A stretch of 64,000 nt of DNA from Mytilisepta virgata (lineage: Eukaryota > Mollusca > Bivalvia > Mytilida > Mytilidae). The notes beneath the pieces were generated by a model that was given only the letters and a program-made list of their open reading frames with translations, was not told the DNA's origin and searched no databases. The stretch covers positions 29,652,150 through 29,716,149 of the forward strand of contig CM051514.1 in assembly GCA_028015205.1 (NCBI GenBank), given 5' to 3'. This document shows, in pieces, positions 33,496-46,091 of the stretch. Every line of letters starts with the position of its first letter. The first letter of the stretch is position 1. The translations under genes were made by a program, and so were the position numbers.

Positions 33496-34074
33496 GGCCA
33501 CCTGAGGATTATTGTTGCAAGTGAACTTTCCCATAGGGTCCTATGAAAACTAAGTTCGTCTTTGGCGACCATCTTTAACGGAGATCCGGGTCAGCAGATA
33601 CACTTCTGAATGAAAAGTTGTCTCACGCCGAGTTTCATTGTTAAAACCATTTTAGAGAAGATAGTAGAGGTTCGACGGATAATAAAAAAATAGGATTCCA
33701 GTGACCAAAATTGTACTTGACCTATCTGTGGTCACTAGATAGTCAGAAAAGTTGAAATCGTTTGACCAGTACATAATTTAAAAAGCAGGATCAAAATGAG
33801 CTCGTTTTAACTGTAAAACAGGCTAAGGCTCTAACAGCTGCGGTTTGTATTCTGACGCTATATAAAACAAAAGAGTAAGAAATAACACTCTCATACAGGG
33901 TTTAACGGTACCTCGTTATGGAGTTCAACAGAAATCGGCCAGGGGCGTAGATAACTGTAGCAATACCTTTGTTTCGTACACATCGTCACGATCAAAAAAG
34001 AATCTTATTTTTTTCTTCATATCGACAGCATAAAATATACTTAGTCTTTACATGACGGTACATAGTATAAAGAG

Positions 34075-34165
34075 GACAAACATACCTAAGGAGCAATACA
34101 AAAAACAATCCATTAGACAGACAAAACCCGGGAAAAAAACGAACAACCACAAGCACAACACATCA
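34075..34165 (-). mobile_element. Retroelement 3'-end scrap
   Basis: GAGGACAAACATACCTAAGG through GGGAAAAAAACGAACAACCA matches the insert at 129-320 and the scrap at 36645-36870. Truncated. Confidence 0.6.
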
Positions 34166-34399
34166 TTTACTTGAATGTGAAGGAATCTGTATAAAATATT
34201 CCGCGATACCAATTGTGTGTTGTCAAGTCATGTTAAATTTCTTTAAAGACGGTAAAAATATATAAAATACAAAGGTACAAAACATAGAGCTCGAAAGGAG
34301 CTTTCAAAACCGACATAAAAAGTATCAAATGCACAAGACGTTTATGATGTCAGAATACTGATGAGTATTAATTTTACCATTTGGCACTTCAACGTGATG

Positions 34400-34500
34400 G
34401 ATTATTGGTTTGGTTTACAACATTGTAGGTCTAAGCACAACTGATGAGTCGACGAAATGTGCACATCTTATGTATCAAAAATGGTATCAAAGAATTTATT
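34400..34500. repeat. Dispersed repeat block also at 19600-19742
   Basis: GGTTTGGTTTA, then TAAGCACAACTGATGAGTCG and a TGTGCA.AT.TTA...TCAAAA.TGG.ATCA block, shared with 19600-19742. A degenerate copy of a repeat common in bivalves. Confidence 0.5.
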
Positions 34501-34904
34501 ATTAAAAGACAAATATATGATGTGGAAAATTTAAAACCCCAATCATTATAAGTGGTAGTCCGCCAGCGCGTGGCAGTTATCGCTTGCACTTTCTGGACCA
34601 ATCTGAATAAATTTAACTTAAAAAAGTATAGGTAGGTGTTAATATAAGAACGTTTTATAAAATTTTGTTATAAAATTTTGTTATTTTTTCATGTCAAAAA
34701 GACCAGTCTTAATACATAGAATGTAATCCTATTACGGCTTCTTACTCTTCTGAACTCTTAGCTATTGTTTCTACTTCTGGTTTTAGGACGTGGAAACAGT
34801 AGATAATGAGAATTAAATTCCTCGAAAGAAGAACCGAGGGTATTTGTCATAAAGACAAGCATAGAACTACACGTTTTGCAAGAAACATTTTCTTTGTCAT
34901 TATC

Positions 34905-36235
34905 ATGCCCGCACTTCGAAGAAGTTCTGGGATATTGTTATCGCCCCCGTCCGTCTCACTTTCTTGTGACCTAAACTCCTCATTCATTTTTAACTTCAAT
35001 CATTTAATGTCTATACAGTATTGTAACATGCTATATTTAGATGCGCCATAAGGTTTTAGAACTTTGATTTTCAAAAACTGGGGCCCACAGGAGTCGAATT
35101 TCGAAAATTAGAAATTTTAGCTTGTGATCGAAACTTCTCAATCATTTTGAACTTCACGCATTTAATTTTTATACAGTATTGTCACATTTTATATGTAGAT
35201 GCACAATTAGGTTTTAAAATGGTAATTTTTAAAAATTGGGGCCCACAGGGGTCGAATTTCGAAAATTGGAATTTAAGCATGTGACTTAAACTCCTCATTA
35301 ATTTTTAACTTCATGTATTTAATTTCTATACAGTATTGTCACATACTGCATGTAGTTGCGCAATAAGGTTTTTTGGATTTTGATTTTAAAAAATTGAGGC
35401 CCACTAGGGTCGAAATTCAAAAATTGGACATTTAAGCTTGTGACCTAAACTCCTCATTCATTTTTCATTTCTATATAGTATCTTCATATACGTATGTAGA
35501 TGCTCAATAAGGTTTTAAAATTTTTATTTTCAATAATTGAGGCCCAAAGGGGTCAAATTTCAAAAATTGGAAATTTAAGCCTGTGATTTAAACTCCTCAT
35601 CTATATTTCATTTTATGCTTTTAATTTGTATACAATATTGTCACATACTATATGTAGATGTGCAAAAACGTTTTAGACTTTTGATGTTCAAAACTTGGGG
35701 CCCATAATGGTCATATTTCGAAAATGGGAAATTTAAGATTGTGACCTAAACTTCTCATTCATTTTTAACTTCCTGCATTTAATTTCTATACAGTATTGTC
35801 ACATATTGTTTGTAGATCCATAAGGTTTTAGAATTTTGATTTTTACAGCATGGGGTCCACAGGTGTTGTATTTGGGAAATTGGAAATTTAAGCCTGTGAC
35901 CTATACCCCTTATTCATTTTTCATTTTATGCATTTCATTTCTTTACAGTATTATCTCACACTTTATGTAGATGCACAATAAGGTTTTCAAAAATTTGGCT
36001 TTGTAGGGCCAGAGGGGTAAAATTTTGAAAATTGGGAATTATAAGCTGCTGACCGAAAATCTTTCATCTTTCATTTATGCATTGTATATATTTATAGTAT
36101 CCTCATACACTGTATGCAGATGTGCAGTAAAGTTTAGAATTTTGATTTTCCAAATTGTGGGCCTGTATTCAAAGATACGAAATATGAAAAAGATTCACAG
36201 GAATACAACATGTGGGGAGTGTGGGGATAGCTGTC
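34905..36235 (+). repeat. Tandem array of a 155-160 bp monomer (array 1)
   Basis: About eight diverged monomers. Each has GTGACCTAAACTCCTCATTC, CTATACAGTATTGTCACATA, TGTAGATGCGCAATAAGG and GGGGCCCACAGGGGTCGAAT; starts lie near 34968, 35127, 35282, 35441, 35584, 35741, 35897 and 36049. The array opens with CCCGCACTTCGAAGAAGTTC and closes with a GTGTGGGGAT block, so it behaves as the body of an element with short inverted ends rather than open satellite DNA. Non-coding. Confidence 0.8.
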
Positions 36236-36644
36236 GTTTCCGACTGTCTGATTAGTTGAAAGACGATTTACTTTTTGGAATCCAATTTCAAAAAATTTTG
36301 TAATGTCACTTAAGCTTAATACAACTGGATTCTTACTGAAATGCCTCAACTCTAAATTAATAATTCAACAATTTTCGAGTTTTAAGTTATTGTTGGTACA
36401 TTAAGTACAGCCGTCCTGAAAGGGTATGTTAGAACTATTGTACAACCGACTTTTTTTTATCAAAACGTTGAGGGAACCGCAAAAACTATTTACATGACTA
36501 AATGAAGTACTGAGATAACCGATAAGTTAGTTAATTACATGTAATAATTTAAGACTTCCAACTATTTAAAAAATCAGGACTTCTGAAATATAAAATATTG
36601 AACAGTTTTGCCAGCAAATCTGTATTACTTTATAAAGAATAAAT

Positions 36645-36870
36645 ACAAAAGAGGACAAATATACATAAGGATAAAAACAAAAAAAAAAAAAAACAAAAAC
36701 AAATGCGCAATCCATTAGACATATAAACGCGGGAAGACAAATGAACAACCACAATCACAACAAATAAACACTGAAAACTAAAAATAACCAATTATCAACA
36801 CGAACTCCTATGAAAACCAGGAGTGAACTCAGGTGCCCGGGAAGGATAAGCAGCTCCTACTCTGTATACG
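36645..36870 (-). mobile_element. Retroelement 3' fragment
   Basis: Same family as the insertion at 129-320: GAGGACAAATATACATAAGG, GGGAAGACAAATGAACAACC, CACGAACTCCTATGAAAACC and AGGAGTGAACTCAGGTGC. It continues a little further 5' than the copy at 129-320 (GTATACGGCACCCGTCG), then fades. Lies between satellite arrays 1 and 2. Confidence 0.65.
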
Positions 36871-37134
36871 GCACCCGTCGTGAACTTCAACAAAGTCAAT
36901 TCGGTGGTAGTCACAACTCGTTTGAGGTACATGAAATGTTACGACAGTGGGAACAGGTCCAACGTCATCTTAGATATTGGAACGTGTTGTAGCGCTCAAT
37001 CAATTTATAATGACGACCGTCAAATTTGAAGACATCAACTTATCCTAGAAATATATACTGTCGGAATCGACAGTGATCTCCGCACCCCCTGTAAGTAGTT
37101 GGGCCACTTACCTATAGTCAAAAATATAAAACCG

Positions 37135-38325
37135 TATTCCCATCCAAAAATAGTATGCAATCATTCTATAAAGAAATCAAATTGATAAACCTAATGAAAA
37201 ATGAAAAAAAAAACCTTAGTTAACAAAGTTAAACTGACAATTTTTGAAATTTTATCTGAGTAAGCCGCCGTATTAAAAATCGATATTCTAAATCCCTATT
37301 GTGCAACTACATATAGTATAGGACAATACTATATATAAGCAAAATGCATAAATTGCAAAATGACAGAGAAAATCAGGTCACAAGCTTAAATTCCAATTTT
37401 TCGAAGTTTAGAAAATCAAAATTATGAAACCTTATTGCGCATCTACAGGTAGTATGCAACCATTCTATATAGGAATTAGATTCCTAAACCAAAAGTGAAG
37501 GAGGAGTTGATGTCACAAGAAAGTAAGACGGACGGACAGGGATAATTAGATAAGATGAATGTAATGAGAACTAGAAATTGGTGCCATCAGAAACGATGTC
37601 AATTCCCGCAATGCAAAAGTCAAAAAACAATTAACAGTGAGAAATTAGCAATTTAACAATTTCAGTCTGAAAATTTGAACCCTGAATCAAATTTAAAAAT
37701 TGAAAACCTTATTGCACATCTACACACAATGAAGAACAATATAATACACAAATGAAACCACAGAAACAAAAAATGAATGAGTATTTCCAGAGACAAAACA
37801 GAATCAGCAATTTCACCATTTTCGGTCCCAAAATTTGATGCATGACGTGAAAAAAGAATGAGGAGTTTAGGTCACAAGAAAGTGAGACGGACGGGGGGGA
37901 TAACAATATCCCAGAACTTCTTCGAAATGCTTAAATTCCAATTTTCGAAATTCGACCCCTGTGGACTCCAATTTTTAAAAATTAAAATTCCAAAGCCTTA
38001 TTGCGCATCTCCATACAGTATGCGATAATACTGTATAAAATTAAAAGCATAAAATGAGAAATGAATGAGGAGTTTAGGTCACAAGTTTAAATTTCCAATT
38101 TTCGAAATTCGACCCCTTTGAGCCCCTACTTTTGAAAATCAAAATTCTAAAACCTTATTGTGCATCTACATACAGTTTGTGACAATACTATATAGAAATT
38201 AAATGCATATAGTTAAAAATGAACGAGGAGTTCTGGAGACAAGATTATCTAACGGACGGACAGACGGACGGACGGAACGATTACAAATATCCCCGAACTT
38301 CATTCGAAGTGCGGGGATAAATATA
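37135..38325 (-). repeat. Tandem array of the same monomer, inverted (array 2)
   Basis: The monomer of 34905-36235 in the opposite orientation, with at least two element boundaries inside. Closing-type blocks (AAATTGGTGCCATCAGAAAC) lie at 37572-37620, and opening-type blocks with AAAGTGAGACGGACGG at 37517-37550 and 37876-37930. The outer end at 38285-38320 reads AACTTCATTCGAAGTGCGGG after a (CGGA)n run. Several truncated or nested copies. Confidence 0.75.
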
Positions 38326-38548
38326 AGACAGATGAACAAACACAAAAGACTGCAAGAAATCACTCAAATCTACAAACGATGGACAACGCTAGATCTAAAA
38401 AGAAGTGCATTTAAGGGTGATGGTCTCAAAAACGTATAAATGCTCGAGAAGGGAACTTAAGGGCTCCAGAATAAATGTATGCATTTCCTGTTCAAAAGTT
38501 ATACCACTTATACTAGATTGAAATGTCAGAACAATGAATGTAAGGCGT

Positions 38549-38820
38549 CTATTGTCTTGGTGCGAAATCAAGTACAACAATGGAGGTTATGGACAATATA
38601 AGAATAACAATTCCAATTATTCCCATAGATTTGCTGGATTTCCGGCTGTCCTCGGCGCTTAATTTTGTCCGCTGATATCGTGATGTATTATGTTTATCAA
38701 TATGCAATACTGATACGAGGTCATCAACTCTCGACTGCAGTTCCTCAGCTGTCAGGTTAAATGCGGAATATATTCGTTCACACGGACAAGGTGGACAGGT
38801 GACTGAACCATCTGTATGAT
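38549..38820 (-). CDS. Terminal exon, version 2: CPPC motif, coiled coil, transmembrane anchor
   Basis: A TTATTTCAG acceptor, 2 nt completing an Asp codon, then 89 codons and TAG at 38549-38551. It encodes DGSVTCPPCPCER, a heptad-like segment (LTAEELQSRVDDLVSVLHI), the phrase IDKHNTSRYQR, SAEDSRKSSKSMG and a hydrophobic helix (IIGIVILILSITSIVVLDF) with a four-residue tail. Nearly every element matches the exon at 49259-49515, in the same order and phase. Either an alternative 3' exon of the kringle gene or the last exon of a tandem paralog. I recall bivalve receptors ending in a similar SS.. IG..GI..L.......D module, which I cannot verify here. Confidence 0.7.
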
Positions 38821-39402
38821 CTGAAATAAGAAAAATAATGACTTTGGGTTCAAGTGAACATTGGATATGAATTGTTATATTTTAAGTAATTATCCAAGAT
38901 TTTCATTTCCATCATTGGAATCGAGGAACTGACCAAGTTTATTTATTAAGATATCCTGACTATTAAATATGATGACCGTAAATCATATTTATTTTTAAGG
39001 AATGATTATGGAATCAAAGGATTTTCCCAGGTAAAAATACACTTAGTAGCTTTTGTTTGACGTCTTTCAGAATCATAGGATGTTTAGTGCTTCTGAAGTT
39101 TGTCGATAATTACTGAAGTTACTGTCGTTATTTTGCACGGAACACCCAGGACATTTAAAATAACCACTTTGTCAATTATGGTCGGAATACCTCGGAGAAT
39201 ACTAAATAGTCCTTCAATTCTAGCAAGCGGCCAGTTCCTGCCAAACATTCTCGCTGTCCATCCAAACGAACACATACACAATAAGATGGTCATATGAATG
39301 TGTAAATTTTATTTTGAACCAAAAATGTTTTCTGGCATAACAGGTGTGATGGGTGGCGAAATCTGGTACTTGCTCCTTTGTCAGAATCTATAGATATCAT
39401 AC

Positions 39403-39512
39403 CATTTCGTTTGTGGTATCATCTATCGTCGCCTGAATGATTTCCGATAAATAAGCATCTGTGGTTGGTTTACGGTTTTCTGACGTTGTATGAATAAATT
39501 TTGTTGAATAAT
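39403..39512 (-). CDS. Candidate stalk exon upstream of the 38.5 kb anchor exon
   Basis: CTTTATAG acceptor, 110 bp open in phase 1 (Thr/Ser-rich: STKFIHTTSENRKPTTDAY), ending ATG|GTATGA. Placement and composition resemble the stalk exons at 53168-53305 and 55469-55606. The donor leaves phase 0, however, while the anchor exon needs phase 1. So either the donor is elsewhere, this is a dead exon, or the resemblance is chance. Confidence 0.3.
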
Positions 39513-39884
39513 CTATAAAGTAATAAACATTTCATTAGATAGGGACAAAATCATACAGACGGAGGATTCACAATATCAAAATCCGTTTTTTTATTAGAAA
39601 GTTTAATACATATACATTATGTATTTAGCCCGTTTCGTGAAATTTAAATTTAATTTTCCACACAAAGTTTGTAAAAAAACATGTCAAGTTTGAGAAAAGT
39701 ATGTTTTATACACCAGAGTGTCAGGATAGAAATGGGGAGGTTTATTTGGTACCCTTAAAACCGGTGTAAGCCGACCACTTTCCAGTGTTCAGATTCCAGG
39801 ATTCTGACTATTGGGTGGTGCTGATTGATTGGTATGTCATAGTTGACCTATAATGTAGTCCATTTTGCTTGTTTATTTATCGTC

Positions 39885-40260
39885 AAATGCTATGGAATCT
39901 TCGAAAAGAATGGAGAAAATCAAATGGGGATTTACACGACCAATCAGCGACCGAGAACAATAAATCACACGTCGATTATCAATTTTTTCTCCAACTGATC
40001 GGATATCCTGAAAACAGGCAAAGAATTAGAGAAATCATTCTCTAACAAACTTTGGTAGTAGGTGAGAGTAAGTGAATTTATATGAGAAGCACATTACCGT
40101 AAACAAAGATTTACTAATATACGTAAGCGCAACCTATCTCTTTTCTATTTCTAGTAGCTACACCAACGTTTTGTTTCAAAGAAATAACCTATGTTGATGA
40201 GCCAGATGCTTTGCGTGATGTGAAGAGAACCATTTAATCTATATTTAAATAGACAAACCC
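39885..40260. repeat. Local duplication, copy 1 (partner 40895-41640)
   Basis: GCTATGGAATCTTCGAAAAG to GTGAATTTA (39889-40079) matches 40898-41086, and the following segment with ACGTAAGCGCAACCTATCTC and TTGATGAGCCAGATG.TTTGC matches 41441-41640. Roughly 1.0-1.35 kb period. Non-coding. Confidence 0.75.
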
Positions 40261-40274
40261 TCCATATACCATTT

Positions 40275-40405
40275 CTACCTAGTTTGGTGTCAATCTGCCC
40301 ATTAGTTTCAGAGAAGATCAAAATGTGAAAAGTTTACGGACGACGGACGAGGGACGCAAAGTGATGACATAAGCTCACATGCTCTGTAGGCCAGGTGAGC
40401 TAAAA
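40275..40405. repeat. Bivalve-type repeat end
   Basis: GTCAATCTGCCCATTAGTTT..., a (GGACGA)-like run, AAAGTGATGACATAAGCTCA and CCAGGTGAGCTAAAAA. A related end occurs at 50215-50262. A common mollusc repeat terminus by memory. Confidence 0.55.
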
Positions 40406-40894
40406 ATGCCTGATCAGAATAACATTTTTTTAATATTATTCTCTTGTAATATTTATAAAAAATAATTAATAATTAATATTTATTAAAAAATGCTTATGAA
40501 ATACAACTCAGAATAAAAATTCGGTTATATATAGACTCATACATTGACAGTGGTTTATTTTTGTATTTCTACAGTCGAGATGGTTTAACCTTCAAATTCC
40601 GAGTCTTTGGCGAGAAATTTGACGGTTTAACAATCGAAACTGTAGAAACACGATAATCAAACGCGGGCGATGTAAGATTCTATTTCTCTAATTCAACAGT
40701 TTGAATTAAGTCGTAATATTCCTACTATTACATAATGAGCCATGAACCCCGTATTTGCCCTCTGAAATCTTTTGTATGGCACAGTATGACGCAGCAAATG
40801 TATACGTCATATTTGGAAACGGAAAGATCAATCTGAACGCCTTACTTTTTATCCTTGTTGACAGTTTTCGGTAAGATACACTTTGTTTACACGT

Positions 40895-41640
40895 TGCTAT
40901 GGAATCTTCGAAAAGAATGGAGAAAATCAAATAGGAATTTAAACGACCAATCAGTGATCGATAACAATAAATCACACGTGCATTATCAATTTTTTCTCCA
41001 ACTGATCGGATGCCCTGAAAACAGGCAAACTATTAGAGAAACCATTCTCTAACAAACGTTGGAAGTAGGTGGGAGTAAGTGAATTACGTTTTATAACCAC
41101 CACTGTGTCTATGTCACTGCTGGTGGACTGTAAGTCCCCGAAGGCATTATCAGCCCAGTAGCCAGAACTTTGGTCCTGGCATGATTCATTACACAATTGA
41201 TTTAAATTTTCCGTTCAAAATTTGACAAAAATTACCAGAAATTCCTAAGGCTCTTCCTTTTGATGCAGAGGTAACCCTTAGCTGAGTTTGGATACCTGTT
41301 TGTTTTAATTGTTTTGATTTTTGATGGTTGTGCTTATTAATTCATCATTATATCTTTATCCGGTTTTCCAGTATTTTGATCTCATACAGTGCATCAAATT
41401 TATTTCGGTATTTTGTGATAAGTTTTATTTATCTGATATGCACATTATCGTATACGAAGATTTAGAAAAATACGTAAGCGCAACCTATCTCTTTTCTATT
41501 ACTGGTTATTATTTCTACTACTAGCTACACCAATGTTTTGTTTCAAAGAAATAACCTATGTTGATGAGCCAGATGTTTTGCGTAATGTGAAGAGAAACAT
41601 TTAATCTATATATTTAAATAGACAAACCCTCTATAAAACA
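40895..41640. repeat. Local duplication, copy 2, with 0.35 kb insertion
   Basis: Second copy of 39885-40260, interrupted at 41087-41420 by an unrelated dispersed repeat. The insertion post-dates the duplication, because copy 1 is continuous at this point. Confidence 0.75.
41087..41420. mobile_element. Dispersed bivalve repeat inserted in the duplicate
   Basis: Contains ACCACCACTGTGTCTATGTC, CTGCTGGTGGACTGTAAGTC, CCCCGAAGGCATTATCAGCC and CAGTAG, a diverged copy of a repeat I recall as abundant in mussel genomes, then the part shared with 5205-5420. The apparently protein-like minus frame here (GYWADNAFGDLQ) comes from this repeat. Confidence 0.6.
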
Positions 41641-42462
41641 AGTTTAAGATAAACGAAGTACCATATGTGGGCGATGTATTATTACACTGTAGATGGCAAT
41701 TAGGCGTGTATCTTTTAAATTTAAAGGAACCTTATCACTTAAGAATTATAATCGAATCGCATATCAACATGACGAATTTACGATAATAAATTATTGATAT
41801 GCATAATACATGCACGTCATGGTTATTGTATTGATCCTTTCAAGAGAACTCGTCGATAAAATCAAAACCGTTGCTCTTGTTTCTCAAAAAAGTAATGATG
41901 TTTGAATATACATTGAATTCCGAGGCATTACATATTTTCAACATACAATTGATTGTTCTATATTAAGTCAACAATTTTAGATTGTAGGGTCAATAGGGTT
42001 AATTAGCAATCACCTCACATGTATATACCTACTAGCAACTTCGGAAATACATTTGTTCTTTTAATTACATTTTACAATTGTATTTACTTTATGTTTCCAT
42101 ATTAAAAATAGATGGCTTAGTTTTTGAAATTCATTTAATTATTTTGATAATGAAAACAATTCATTGAACACATACCTTAAGAATATATGTTTTAGCTCGT
42201 TTTACATGTAGACGACCCATTTTTGACATTGCTATCTAAATTGTGTACCATTAAACCAATTATACATTCATAGTTAGCGGTCATCATGCTGGTAGTTATA
42301 CTGTATTGTCTTTCCTAGAGAGTCATGTTAGATAAGGGAAGGGGGGGTTGGGTACACACACAACCAGTGTAACCTCACTGCTCAATATATATACCAAGTA
42401 CCTGTTACCTAACTCAACAATTCACGTTTTGGGGAATTCTTATATCTCATCTATCGTCATGA

Positions 42463-42625
42463 CTTGGTTGACAGGTATGAAAAAAAAAGTTTCGGAAATG
42501 AAAATGGAGCTGTTCCATTAATTTTCTCTTCCTCATACCGGATTTGACATGGGCAGCATGTTTATATGTTTTTAGTTTTTAATTGTAATGCATGTATTGT
42601 TTTGGTCTTGTCTTCGTTGTTCTTA
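42463..42625 (+). mobile_element. Degenerate retroelement 3' fragment
   Basis: GACTTGGTTGACAGGTATGA, GGAGCTGTTCCATTAATTTT, CATACCGGATTTGACATGGG and TTTTGGTCTTGTCTTCGTTG match the 14775-15115 copy (inverted). It lacks the GVLQEAE..SGAPE part, deleted between GGGCAGCATG and TTTATATG. Confidence 0.6.
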
Positions 42626-42639
42626 TATACCTATTTTTG

Positions 42640-43660
42640 TTCCAAAAACACAGTAAAAGAATGCCTTATATCTCCGTAATTACATCGGCAAGGTATGTTT
42701 TTGTTGTTTCATTTTTGGAAAGAGCATACCAAAATTAAAAAAATGAAGAAAAAATCAAATCAAGATCTAAATTGTATCGTATCCCCTTAACATGCTGTGT
42801 GTTTCAGGTAATTATAACTAATTAACGATTTGACATTCGTATTGTACTTTGACTATCCGGATGTTTATTGTTCCGACCCTTTTTTAAGGTACACAGGTAC
42901 ATTGTATGTATACAGGTATACCGTTTTTTTTTTTACCAAAAACAGCGTGATTTCATTTTAATAAAAAGGTGTGTGTGTAAGGGGGGGGGGGGGTAAAAAA
43001 GAATGCAGATCTCGAGATGAAATATAATTTCAAATGTCAGATAAGTAACATCTTAATTATTTTAAATTAATAATTTATCTTTTTTGGTAATTTAAACATT
43101 TGACATATTATCTAATCAATTCTATTCACTCGTATTAACGATATTTATTTTGTTATGACAAGGTAGAAGCTGATTGGAATGGGCGCCATCTTGAATAATT
43201 TCACAACAATCGTAAAAAATAAAACATTTTAACCTTATTTTGAGGAAAAAAAATGGGACCCGAAATGAATTGGTCGTCAGAATTATATTATATCATATAT
43301 TAACTTTATTTTGTGGTGATGGATGGTATTAAATATCAAGAAGAAATCATAGAAATTATTTGTCGGAAATGAGTCCTTATGCAAAATTCACGTATGTGAT
43401 ATGTATTTATTAGGCGTTACACACGAAAATTTCAAATGCGATTTGAAGCAAACTTTTTATGCCCTGGACTGATTTAAAGCACATATCGAAAACGACCAAA
43501 AGATAAGCTATACAATGAGGGTGGTGTCAAACACACAATAACAAATAAGTTATGGGCATTTAATTAACACGTCCCATTGATTTGTATTGATAAATCGACA
43601 GCCATTATTTGACACCTATATACTATCAGAGGTCACGTGATGACCGAGATAGCTTGATAT
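42640..43660. other. No gene seen
   Basis: AT-rich with a (GT)n/poly-G run at 42970-42993 (13 consecutive G). No supported coding sequence. Confidence 0.5.
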
Positions 43661-43664
43661 GGTT

Positions 43665-44475
43665 TTTCATTTTATGCTTTTGATTCTATACAGTATTGCT
43701 ACACACTGTATGTAGATGTGCAATAAGGTTTTAGAATTTTGATGTTCTAAAATTGGGGCCCACAGGGGTCGAATTTCTAAAATTGGAAATTTAAACTTGT
43801 GACCTGATCTCCTCATTCATTTTTAACTCCATGCATTTAATTTCTATACAGTATTGTCACATACTATATGTAGATGCGCAATAAGGTTTAATAATTTTGA
43901 TTTTAAAAAATTGGGGCCCACAGGGGTCGAATTTTGAAAATTAAAAATCTAAGCTTGTGACTTAAACTCCTTATTCATTCTTAATTTTATGCTTTTAATT
44001 TCTATACAGTTTTGCCACATACTGTATGTACATGCGCAATAAGGTTTTAGAATTTAGATTTTCTAAAATTGGGGTCCACAGGTGTTGTATTTCCGAAATA
44101 GAGAATTTAAGCTTGTGACTTGAACTCCTCTTTCATTTTTTATTAGATTTAGCAAATTTATTTGTATATTATATTGTTCCTTATTATCTGTAAATGTGCG
44201 AAAAGGTTTTGAATTTTTTAAATCGATTAAGGGTTCCAATTTTGGGACCCAAAATGGTGAAATTGCTAATTTTGCCTTGTCTCTGGAAATACTCATTCAT
44301 TTTTTGTTTCATGGGTTTTATTTGTTTATAATATTGTTCCTCACTATGTGTAGATGTGCAACAAGGTTTCAATTTTGAAATTTGATTCAGGGTTCAAATT
44401 TTGATACTGAAATTGTGCCAATTTTTCACTGTTTGTGCAGTGCGGGGATGGACATCGTTTATGATGGTACCAATT
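43665..44475 (+). repeat. Tandem array of the 155-160 bp monomer (array 3)
   Basis: About five monomers in the same orientation as array 1; the conserved CTCCTCATTC phrase recurs near 43810, 43968, 44126 and 44292. It ends with TGTGCAGTGCGGGGATGG and ACCAATTTCTAGTT, the same closing block that appears inverted at 37572-37620. Confidence 0.75.
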
Positions 44476-44479
44476 TCTA

Positions 44480-46090
44480 GTTGATTATTGTAGCAAAATT
44501 TATGAGAAGTGATTAAAATTCCCTCAAAATTTTGGATAAAGTACACACTCTAGATCATGCACAAAGTAATTGTTGTGTATAGCTAAGACTTTCCTCAGTG
44601 TGGTGTACATTAACAAATTTGAAAAATAACAGGAATGGATGGACTGTTTGTCAAAGTCCCGTGGCAATTTTTATATCAGCAGGATAACATTTGTTGATGT
44701 GATATGATTATGAACCATGATTTGTACTAGAGCCTGCAAGCTAAGTGAAATTTTTAAGGTTCTAGCTCACGGAGAAACAGTTTCATCCAATCTAGTCAAA
44801 ATATTCTAATTCCAAGGCAACTAGTCTTTGCTCTTATTCCTTAATGCTCCTTGGTAAAGAAGCAGCAAATAACAGGTATCGACCTTCCGAACTCGAGGTG
44901 AGCACGCTACCATCACACAATCGCATTGAAAAATAGAATAAAACAAGATGAGAACATAATAACATATAGAAAATACTCATTCAATGACTGTTAAATATTC
45001 AATAATTAAATGTTCATTACCGTAAATTGAGATATTCTGATATAGGGATAATTTGGCGGTTTTTGCTAAAAACATGGATGTTAAATTTTAGCATTTGTGT
45101 CAGTACTGTGTTAAATTTTGGCATTTTCAGAAAAAAGTAAATAAAATAGAAATATAAATCGCTAAGAGGAATTGATTTACTAATTTGCTTGATTAGCAGA
45201 GTCTTATGTAATGGTAATTATATTGCTACAACAAGTTGTCATTATTGACAAATTAAGATTTTAATGGTTCAAGTTATTTTTGTTAGACAAATATGATTAT
45301 AGCACTTTACGTTTAACACATTTAATAACAATCAAGGAACTGTGATTAAAATTAAATGATTTTGGCTTTTTTTTTTATCTCAATATGTTTATAATAAATA
45401 AACCACAATATATTAACAGCCAACATATCCCAATTAACGGTTCTGTAAAATATAAGATTTAAGGTATATGCAGTTTAGGTAAGATTTTTGTTGTATAAAG
45501 AATTGATAGCCATTAAATAAAAACAATTCATAAGTTCTCATATTTGTTCAATTTGCTAATAAAAAATTATTCCATTGAGCCAGGTTATGCATGATTCACT
45601 GAATTCAAATTTTCTTCAATAAATGACTTCTTTTAAATGTGAAATTTTGTAAATATGTCTGCTTGTTATGGCATAAAATTTGATCCATACATGTATATTG
45701 ATTTTCACATATAGAAGGAAATATTAAATGTATCGAAGTTATAAGGAAGTAGTTTTAAACTTAACATACTAAATTGATTTGAAATGTAAAAAATCAGTTT
45801 GGAAGGAAATATTCTTTCAAAATATCTAGTCTCCAGTTAGGTGGGTTTTCATGCGTATAATATGTCTATTTGATAGCTTGCAGCACCGATTGAAAAAATA
45901 CTGGTCTGTTTGTGAAATCAAATATTCACAAATTGTGACATATCCGGTTAAAGGGACCAATCAGACAACATGGCCAGATTTATAATTATTTTATCACCTG
46001 TTTTTTTTGCAGGTCCAATACTTCTGTGTACTGTTTGATATAATACCCGACACTTTATGGGGTCAAGCATAATAGTGTGCCCACCCTTGT
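44480..46090. other. No gene seen
   Basis: AT-rich, no open frame of interest, no repeat family recognised apart from simple A/T runs. Confidence 0.5.
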
Positions 46091-46091
46091 T

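Noticed and set aside
39084..39297. Overlapping 65-69-codon ORFs on both strands near 39.2 kb
   Set aside because: Hydrophobic frames on both strands of the same segment; no domain or splice borders recognised.
41086..41210. Minus-strand coding-like segment with SGYWADNAFGDLQ and a possible donor
   Set aside because: It lies inside a dispersed bivalve repeat that interrupts a duplicated segment, and no acceptor precedes it.
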